From contig NZ_CP086239.1 of NCBI RefSeq assembly GCF_026650985.1, positions 558,001 to 622,000 of the forward strand: 64,000 nt of DNA, written 5' to 3'. Each line of letters opens with the position of its first letter. Positions within the stretch are counted from its first letter, which is position 1. The notes beneath the pieces were generated by a model. The model saw only the letters and a list, made by a program, of their open reading frames with translations. It had not been told where the DNA came from and searched no databases. The translations under genes were made by a program, and so were the position numbers. The stretch comes from Clostridium estertheticum (GTDB taxonomy: Bacteria > Bacillota > Clostridia > Clostridiales > Clostridiaceae). Positions 61,937 through 64,000 of the stretch are shown here, piece after piece.

Positions 61937-63374
61937 GTATATTAACACTTTTAAAGAGATGGAAATTTCGTTACAATATTCAAGAATTTCATTCATAAGA
62001 AAAAACAGGAAAAAATTAGTTGAATTTTTTTCATTGTTAATATTTACTTATATTTTAGCAGCAATTATATATGTATGTACTTTAATATTACCTGTAATGT
62101 GTGAAAATATAAAAATTTTCTTTTGGAATATAGCTCAAATTAGCACTCCTCATAATACTATAAAAATGAAAATGTATATTCCTAGTCTCATAGTACATGT
62201 AATTGATTTTAAACAATTTTTGATAATTTTTGTTATTATTTTAGTTATAGTTGTTTCACTTATGCTATTTCATGATGATAGAGAAATTATTAAAGAGTTC
62301 GATGTGCTTTATAGCATTATGCTTCGGATTTATTCAAATGTTGTATTGAAGAAAAGACACTTATACATATATATTTTTTATACTATTGCAATGATAGTAT
62401 TATCAATAGGCTACACATCAGTATACTTTGTTTTATTAAATCTAATTCAAGTTATGGTATTTTGGACAAGTATTTTTATCGTAATGCTTGTATATGGGAG
62501 TGCAAACGGGGAATCATTAAAAGTAAAAAAAATTATAATATTTTTTATACTAACACCAATTATAGTTATATCTTTATTTAAAAATAGTATTGTAAGTTCT
62601 TACAATCCATTAACTACTTTAGTACTTCTTGTTTCTGCCTATCTGGCATTTGATAGACTTACTGGAAGTTATATGGAACTAAGAAAAGAAGTCTATGAGG
62701 GCAAAAGCCTGTATTTTATGATTAATAGCTTCTCTACAAATGATTTCGATAAACTTTGGAAAATAGTAAAAGTAAACTCAATTGATGAAATAATCGATGA
62801 TAGTGATTATATGACAGTAGGGTTAACTGCTTTTAAAAAGTCTATTAATGATATAAATCTTGCCAAGGCCTGTTTTAAAAAATGCATAGAAAAAGACCAA
62901 TTAAGTCACATTGCTATTTATTTTAATGCAATTATATGTATTGAACATAACCCACAAGAAGCAGTATGTTTATTAGATCGAGCATATGAAATTCAAGAAA
63001 AAGGACATTTAGAAGTAACATTATATGATATAAATTTATGGAAAGTTGAAGCTATGCTAAAAATGAAAATTGTAGATTATAAAAAAATAATTAAATTAAT
63101 TGTAGATCAATATGATCATACATTGCCTAGATATATCTATGTGTTAGGCTCTTGTTATGTGAAGATTTCAGAATTTAGTAAGGCAAAGAGGATATTAAGT
63201 TCATTATACTATGACGAAAATACATTCAGTGATATCCCATATTTGTTGGCGATAATCGAATTTGAAACAGGTGAAAATAATGTTCGAAAAGTTATGGAAT
63301 TAATAAATATAGCTGAAAACTTTAATAACGATTGTGAAGAATTGAAAAATAGATTAGAAGCTATCCAAAAGTAG
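61908..63374 (+). CDS. Polytopic membrane protein with helical-repeat C-terminus
   Basis: A 488-residue protein. The first half has five or six membrane segments (around residues 37-62, 100-122, 150-170, 175-200, 212-228 and 236-252). The second half (from about 270) is helical and resembles TPR-like repeats (AKACFKKCIEKDQLSHIAIY, then YVLGSCYVKISEFSKAKRIL). TTG start after GGGAGGT. No known family recognised. As late cargo next to the RelA/SpoT operon, it could be a lysogenic-conversion or exclusion membrane protein; that is inference. Confidence 0.6.
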   Translation: MKRLLFIMNKYINTFKEMEISLQYSRISFIRKNRKKLVEFFSLLIFTYILAAIIYVCTLILPVMCENIKIFFWNIAQISTPHNTIKMKMYIPSLIVHVIDFKQFLIIFVIILVIVVSLMLFHDDREIIKEFDVLYSIMLRIYSNVVLKKRHLYIYIFYTIAMIVLSIGYTSVYFVLLNLIQVMVFWTSIFIVMLVYGSANGESLKVKKIIIFFILTPIIVISLFKNSIVSSYNPLTTLVLLVSAYLAFDRLTGSYMELRKEVYEGKSLYFMINSFSTNDFDKLWKIVKVNSIDEIIDDSDYMTVGLTAFKKSINDINLAKACFKKCIEKDQLSHIAIYFNAIICIEHNPQEAVCLLDRAYEIQEKGHLEVTLYDINLWKVEAMLKMKIVDYKKIIKLIVDQYDHTLPRYIYVLGSCYVKISEFSKAKRILSSLYYDENTFSDIPYLLAIIEFETGENNVRKVMELINIAENFNNDCEELKNRLEAIQK

Positions 63375-63470
63375 AAGTTACAGGGTAAATACTATTGAAA
63401 ACCTCTTTTTTAAAAACAATAAAATGATTTCAAAATAAAAAATAGGTATGGAAAAAGTATAACAAAAATA

Positions 63471-63512
63471 AGACATGTCAATATCTCAAATAAATGTGAT
63501 AGCATGTCTTCT
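63471..63512. terminator. Possible hairpin after the membrane protein gene
   Basis: AGACATG and CATGTCT pair around a 25-base loop with partial inner pairing; the tail is T/C-rich. The rest of 63375-63608 shows nothing clear. Confidence 0.4.
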
Positions 63513-63608
63513 TCCAATTACGTAGGTGAATATTGGCGTATTTTATCCATTCCGATTTCAGTAAAGCAATGTATAATACATAGGAACATACGTTTTGAAG
63601 GGGATAGT

Positions 63609-63745
63609 ATGAAAGTTATAGCAAAACCAATTGAGATGGTGTCATGGAGTGATATAAATGTCAGATAGTAATCAAAGGCTCAGAGAGGTTGTATGAACTT
63701 AAATACTCGTTTGATACATGTAAGTGGATATTGTGGAAGCTTTAA
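63609..63745 (+). pseudogene. Remnant of a small phage/clostridial protein gene
   Basis: Begins with a good start region (MKVIAKPIEMVSWSDINV then stop). One frame over, the sequence continues QIVIKGSERLYELKYSFDTC and ends CKWILWKL. Both ends match the plan I associate with small clostridial proteins that start MKVIAKPIE and end KYELDTCKWIL-like, but about 40 middle residues are missing. It is therefore probably an internal deletion with frame loss. Confidence 0.5.
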
Positions 63746-63760
63746 TATTAATTTAATATA

Positions 63761-63806
63761 CAAAAAAAAATGCTGCACTCAGAGGATATCCTGTGCAGCA
63801 TTTTTA
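63761..63806. terminator. Terminator hairpin
   Basis: A 9-bp exact stem (ATGCTGCAC/GTGCAGCAT) is followed by TTTTTAATAT and preceded by nine A, so it could act on both strands. Confidence 0.85.
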
Positions 63807-63946
63807 ATATATTTCCGTATCAAGGATTGGTACATTTAAATTATAGACAATTTTATAAATTTTATTCACTTTATTTTCATCAAAAGTTTAGCAATAAAGG
63901 AATCTAAGGAAGGTTATAGAAGTATTGAGTTATAGGGGATGGTATT

Positions 63947-64000
63947 ATGGGTTTCAGAATAAGAAAAAGTTTTGGTCCTAAAGGTTTTAAAATCAATGTG
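63947..64000 (+). CDS. DUF4236-like protein, cut by window edge
   Basis: Eighteen residues are visible, beginning MGFRIRKSFGPKGFKINV. The opening matches the DUF4236 pattern (MGFRFRKS...). The site AGGGGATGG is about seven bases upstream. Whether it belongs to the prophage or lies beyond it cannot be told. Confidence 0.5.
   Translation, partial: MGFRIRKSFGPKGFKINV

Larger units (their letters stand above)
15833..64000. mobile_element. Siphovirus-type prophage, left end to window edge
   Basis: A contiguous block runs from integrase through regulators, replication, packaging, head, neck, tail and lysis genes, in the order usual for Firmicute siphoviruses. It begins inside the pilB-like gene. 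The missing 3' part of that gene is not seen by 64000, so at least 48 kb of prophage (or prophage plus added cargo) is present. Most genes look intact, with two small decayed genes (20124-20373 and 63609-63745). Confidence 0.93.

Noticed and set aside
56249-64000. A diversity-generating retroelement reverse transcriptase near the variable-type adhesin
   Set aside because: No reverse transcriptase motifs (such as the Tyr-x-Asp-Asp box) in any downstream product, and no second copy of the GC-rich segment in the window.
15850-64000. The remainder of the pilB-like gene and attR inside the window
   Set aside because: No segment encodes the expected continuation with the Gly-Glu-Ile-Arg-Asp motif; the right end must be outside.

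Overview
The window is AT-rich low-GC Gram-positive DNA. Its first quarter carries a gene order familiar from Clostridium sensu stricto (sepF, yggT, ylmH, divIVA, a YteA-like zinc-finger gene, lspA, rluD-family, pyrR, uracil permease). Strong GGAGG-type ribosome binding sites and frequent TTG/GTG starts fit the same assignment. No rRNA, tRNA or CRISPR array was recognised.

Chromosomal part (1 to about 15832). After the division cluster (sepF partial, yggT, ylmH, divIVA) come mtnN, a DksA/TraR-type gene, lspA and an RluA/RluD pseudouridine synthase. pyrR has a readable PyrR attenuator, and uraA has a second PyrR-type loop over its ribosome binding site. Further on lie an RlmL-like rRNA methyltransferase, an Lrp regulator, a metallo-hydrolase, a SAM methyltransferase, rqcH (leftward) and dapF. 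Two related palindromes of about 230-240 bp sit in the two convergent intergenic spaces at 8691-8922 and 11511-11754. The last chromosomal gene is a PilB/GspE-type assembly ATPase cut off after its Arg-Gln-Asp motif.

Prophage (about 15833 to beyond 64000). The cut in the pilB-like gene is the left end of a siphovirus-type prophage. The integrase is leftward next to the junction, followed by a divergent repressor/Cro switch with operator palindromes. The early module holds a DUF1351 protein, a DUF2800 protein, a DUF2815 ssDNA-binding protein, family A DNA polymerase, VapE-type primase/helicase, VRR-NUC nuclease, SNF2 helicase and an ArpU/RinA-like late regulator. Nine copies of GTGAACA/TGTTCAC just after the VapE gene look like a replication origin. 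Packaging and head genes follow (terS, a serine recombinase inserted before terL, terL, portal, minor head, scaffold, decoration, major capsid). Next come neck and tail genes (tail tube, assembly chaperones, tape measure, hub, and a long set of tail-tip or adhesin proteins), then lysis genes (holin, amidase, second holin). The 3' part of the pilB-like gene is not seen, so the right attachment site lies outside the window.

The most interesting cargo is a two-gene operon downstream of the lysis genes (59566-61616). It couples an NdpA/NA37-type nucleoid-associated protein to a RelA/SpoT nucleotidyltransferase-domain protein by an overlapping stop/start. The same prophage has a second NA37 protein and a second RelA/SpoT protein in its early region (25741-28566). 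The second RelA/SpoT gene has its own upstream palindrome and a strong terminator. This could be a phage alarmone or toxSAS-like exclusion module with an NA37 partner. That function is inferred from domain content and context only.
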